From a virus: DNA of 20,425 nt. Numbering within the stretch: position 1 is the stretch's first letter; the number at the start of each line of letters is the position of its first letter. Below the pieces are notes generated by a model. It saw only the letters and a program-made list of their open reading frames with translations, had not been told where the DNA came from and did no database searches. Positions 20,318 to 20,425 of the stretch are shown here, in pieces. The stretch spans positions 1 to 20,425 of the IMG/VR virus record IMGVR_UViG_3300025645_000586; one strand, given 5' to 3'. Both the position numbers and the translations under genes were made by a program.

Positions 20318-20425
20318 TTATTTCACTAGCTTATCGATTTTATTTACGTCCAGCACTCTAACAGAAATTGTGGTGGTCTCCAGGTTGCTGCTTCTGAATC
20401 TCATATCCCGATCCATGGAGTACTC
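20318..20425 (-). CDS. Partial gene: C-terminal end entering from the right edge
   Basis: A frame open to the window edge ends with TAA at 20318 and encodes 35 residues (DRDMRFRSSNLETTT then ISVRVLDVNKIDKLVK). It could be the end of a longer gene or, less likely, a 32-codon gene starting at the ATG at 20416. No motif can be named. The following 53 bases to the next gene include TTGACA (20314-20309), without a convincing -10 box. Confidence 0.5.
   Translation of the reverse strand, partial: EYSMDRDMRFRSSNLETTTISVRVLDVNKIDKLVK

Overview
The window is the early and DNA-metabolism half of a T7-like podovirus genome (Autographivirales-type). The evidence is a complete single-subunit RNA polymerase, a T7-type family A DNA polymerase, a gp4-like primase-helicase, a gp6/FEN-type 5'-3' exonuclease and a short acidic-tailed SSB, all on one strand. 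No structural, lysis or packaging gene is present. The adenosylcobalamin-dependent ribonucleotide reductase, the low GC and the DUF1289, MazG and deoxyribosyltransferase genes suggest a marine gammaproteobacterial host such as Vibrio, Pseudoalteromonas or Shewanella. That host assignment is inference.

Every gene I support is on the minus strand, so transcription runs from high to low coordinates. The right end (about 20425-18077) is a cluster of small early genes: two paralogous membrane-anchored peptides, a DUF1289 protein, a 45-residue basic protein and three tightly coupled genes for exported proteins. A very long perfect hairpin followed by twelve T residues (17928-18037) separates this cluster from the RNA polymerase gene (15577-17904). 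Directly after the polymerase lies the first of two identical 27-bp sequences that look like SP6/T3-type phage promoters (15551-15577). SSB and a terminator follow.

The middle (14863-7521) holds small conserved phage genes: a DUF6552-like membrane protein, a deoxyribosyltransferase, a DUF6899-like protein and a DUF3310 protein with a recent 87-bp tandem duplication. Next is the DNA polymerase gene, split by a 673-nt group I intron that carries an endonuclease VII-like HNH gene. I could place both splice sites exactly. After it come small genes, a free-standing GIY-YIG endonuclease, a MazG-like pyrophosphohydrolase and the exonuclease.

The left part (6857-1) contains a GIY-YIG-family nuclease, primase-helicase, an AAA+ ATPase, the second phage-promoter copy with a hairpin beside it, dCMP deaminase, class II ribonucleotide reductase, two small proteins and the start of a gene that leaves the window. 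The replication proteins act together at the fork. The reductase, deaminase, MazG and deoxyribosyltransferase proteins would reshape the host nucleotide pool.

No tRNA, CRISPR array, integrase or insertion sequence was seen, and no stretch longer than about 300 bases lacks a gene. All functional calls come from reading motifs by eye, without database searches.
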